Assembly (NCBI GenBank): GCA_016845145.1
Contig: JAERTE010000023.1
Location: 1-40,077 of the forward strand
From: Rhodospirillaceae bacterium
GTDB taxonomy: Bacteria; Pseudomonadota; Alphaproteobacteria; Rhodospirillales; Casp-alpha2
Length of the DNA stretch: 40,077 nucleotides
Direction: 5' to 3'
How positions within the stretch are numbered: the first letter of the stretch is position 1; each line of letters starts with the position of its first letter. Below the pieces are notes generated by a model, which was not told the origin of the DNA, searched no databases, and saw only the letters and a program-made list of their open reading frames with translations. Below are positions 39,229 through 40,077 of the stretch, piece by piece. Made by a program: the position numbers and the translations under genes.

Positions 39229-39714
39229 TTAGCCCTTAAAGTATCCACCTTTCTTGGCATCTGGGCTGCGTAACAGCGTAGCCATGGCGTCGATCATTCG
39301 ATTTGATTTGCCATCCAAGTCAGCAGGCCAGTGTTCGTCAAGCCAGTCAGCGATGCTGTCTTTTGTCATCATCTGCGATGGTAGGTTTAATTCGCTTGCC
39401 GCAAAAATCATGAACGAAAGATAGGGCGGCAGGTCCTCTGCATCGGCTACACCAGCTTTCGATTGAGATTCCGTTTTCCGCAGTACGCGCCCCTCGATCA
39501 TCGCGGCCAGAACGTCCCGATGAACAATCACCGTCCCGGCACTACAGTTGCCCGTATCGTGCCAACCGACGCCTTTAGACCTGATGAAAATGTCACCTGC
39601 ACGCTCTCCCCCAAAATCATGCGCATGGTGTGACAATACCCGCCCCATATCGTCAATCACTTCCGCACAATAACGCGGTTCCGAATCCTGGGGCGCGTAA
39701 AGCAGGTCCCGCAT
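39229..39714 (-). CDS. Unknown protein next to truncated integrase, 161 aa
   Basis: No family is recognised. The 161-aa product begins MRDLLYAPQDSEPRYCAEVI, has DFGGERAGDIFIRSKGVGWH and CSAGTVIVHRDVLAAMIEGR, and ends LLRSPDAKKGGYFKG. It overlaps the 3' end of the integrase remnant by 58 bp in another frame. The integrase similarity stops exactly where this gene begins, so it may itself be the 3' part of a longer gene joined by a deletion. It reads toward the AlpA-like gene and has AGG about 10 bp upstream. Confidence 0.5.
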   Translation of the reverse strand: MRDLLYAPQDSEPRYCAEVIDDMGRVLSHHAHDFGGERAGDIFIRSKGVGWHDTGNCSAGTVIVHRDVLAAMIEGRVLRKTESQSKAGVADAEDLPPYLSFMIFAASELNLPSQMMTKDSIADWLDEHWPADLDGKSNRMIDAMATLLRSPDAKKGGYFKG

Positions 39715-39893
39715 GATATCGGTGCCTGCAACCCCATATGCCGGGCCTTGCCGTCGAGCATGAATCGGAAAATCCAGGACTTCGCGCCGTTAACACTAAT
39801 TTGGAGATATAGCCCGCCACCGTCCGCATATCTCCCGGGGTCCTTTTTCGAGGACACGAAAGCCGCTGACAGTTTGTTAATTTGGCGGGGCAT
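39657..39893 (-). pseudogene. Tyrosine integrase remnant (N-terminal arm-binding domain only)
   Basis: The first about 55 residues match the N-terminal arm DNA-binding domain of P4-type tyrosine integrases (SSKKDPGRYADGGGLYLQIS, then VNGAKSWIFRFMLDGKARHMGL). After that the similarity ends and the frame continues for only 23 unrelated residues. The core-binding and catalytic domains (Arg-His-Arg-Tyr) are absent, so no active integrase is made. Family members are about 400 aa. The junction is near 39735, where the 161-aa gene begins. It reads away from the tRNA-Ser gene, the usual orientation for an integrase at its attachment site. Confidence 0.85.
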
Positions 39894-39924
39894 GTTGGCG
39901 GAGACTAAATCCTATCTACGTCTG

Positions 39925-39994
39925 TACCTACAAATTAACACTGGCTACCTACAAAGTCCAGCGAAGGACGGCGAAGGGAACACCATCCTACAAA
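39925..39994. repeat. Direct repeats TACCTACAAA near the right attachment site
   Basis: TACCTACAAA occurs at 39925-39934 and 39946-39955, with a related TCCTACAAA at 39986-39994. The left end has TACCTACAA at 29385-29393. They lie between the integrase start and tRNA-Ser, the place where arm-type integrase binding sites are expected. Confidence 0.5.
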
Positions 39995-40047
39995 TCAATC
40001 TGGATAAGGGTTTCGTGAATTATGGCGAAGGGGCGCGAAGGGGGCTC

Positions 40048-40077
40048 TGGCGGAGAGGGGGGGATTCGAACCCCCGG
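40048..40077 (-). tRNA. tRNA-Ser, 3' part (continues beyond window)
   Basis: Read on the minus strand, this is a T-arm (GGGGGTTCGAATCCCCCC), the acceptor 3' strand CTCTCC with a discriminator G, and an encoded CCA at 40048-40050. The CTCTCC acceptor strand and G discriminator fit tRNA-Ser. The anticodon lies outside the window, so the isoacceptor is unknown. It is the integration site of the island. Confidence 0.85.

Larger units (their letters stand above)
29322..40061. mobile_element. Integrative, satellite-like genomic island at tRNA-Ser
   Basis: The borders are 14-bp direct repeats of TGGCGGAGAGGGGG: 29322-29335 and 40048-40061. The right copy is the 3' end of a tRNA-Ser gene on the minus strand. 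Beside it sits an N-terminal tyrosine-integrase remnant, followed by a small AlpA/MerR-like HTH gene, as expected for an integrase end. The interior is visibly more AT-rich than the core in several genes. It carries DNA-binding and ssDNA-binding proteins and small unknown genes, with no virion, packaging or conjugation genes. The length is about 10.7 kb. A decayed P4/PICI-like satellite or integrative island are both possible. The truncated integrase implies it can no longer excise on its own. Confidence 0.75.

Overview
The window looks like chromosome of a GC-rich alphaproteobacterium, most likely Rhodospirillales-like. The basis is the divergent recG / sdhE-mfd arrangement, a TAXI-type TRAP binding protein, a DUF502 membrane protein, a PAS_5-like protein and the general codon use. 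It falls into a core part (1 to about 29.3 kb) and a mobile island (about 29.32 to 40.06 kb) inserted at a tRNA-Ser gene whose 3' end lies at the right edge.

Core, left to right. (a) 1-5075: a type I secretion operon with a truncated ABC protein, a 44-codon coupled micro-ORF, a 985-aa ABC permease/ATPase with a long proline-rich N-terminus, and a HlyD-type adaptor. The two ABC proteins carry different, complementary degenerate motifs, which suggests a heterodimer. (b) 5150-8187: an orphan TAXI binding protein, a Nudix hydrolase, a single-domain cyclic-nucleotide-binding protein with a DUF502 membrane protein, and a small protein with a homologue inside the island. (c) 8319-14251: recG, divergent sdhE and mfd. 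(d) 14241-19211, minus strand: MmgE/PrpD, aspartoacylase-like, DsbA/FrnE-like, an unknown protein and an acyl-CoA dehydrogenase, all likely one operon. A LysR regulator is divergent to it. (e) 20514-28019: a tightly coupled operon for a Dpp/Opp-type peptide importer (binding protein, two permeases, two ATPases) ending in an N-formylglutamate amidohydrolase-like enzyme and a C45 acyltransferase/amidohydrolase. A T-N11-A palindrome and an intercistronic hairpin suggest LysR control and extra binding-protein expression. I infer that an acylated or formylated peptide-like compound is imported and deacylated, with groups (d) and (e) forming one catabolic locus. (f) 28010-29275: a WaaL/Wzy-type O-antigen ligase.

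Island, about 29.32-40.06 kb. A 14-bp copy of the tRNA-Ser 3' end marks the left border and the tRNA itself the right one. TACCTACAA motifs occur inside both ends. Next to the tRNA lies an integrase reduced to its N-terminal arm-binding domain, then an unknown gene, an AlpA/MerR-like small HTH protein, a winged-helix protein, a PC4-type ssDNA-binding protein and a DNA-binding protein with a repeated C-terminus. There are no capsid, portal, terminase or conjugation genes, so it resembles a decayed, satellite-like integrative element. Cargo includes a DUF2513 protein coupled to a membrane protein, a PAS protein, an XRE regulator coupled to a membrane protein with paired operators, a minus-strand operon of very small genes including a Tat-signal protein, a secreted endonuclease I, a ParB fragment, and small Cys-rich proteins. 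The best candidates for undescribed biology are the micro-gene operon, the two regulator/membrane-protein modules, and the core/island pair of small homologous proteins.
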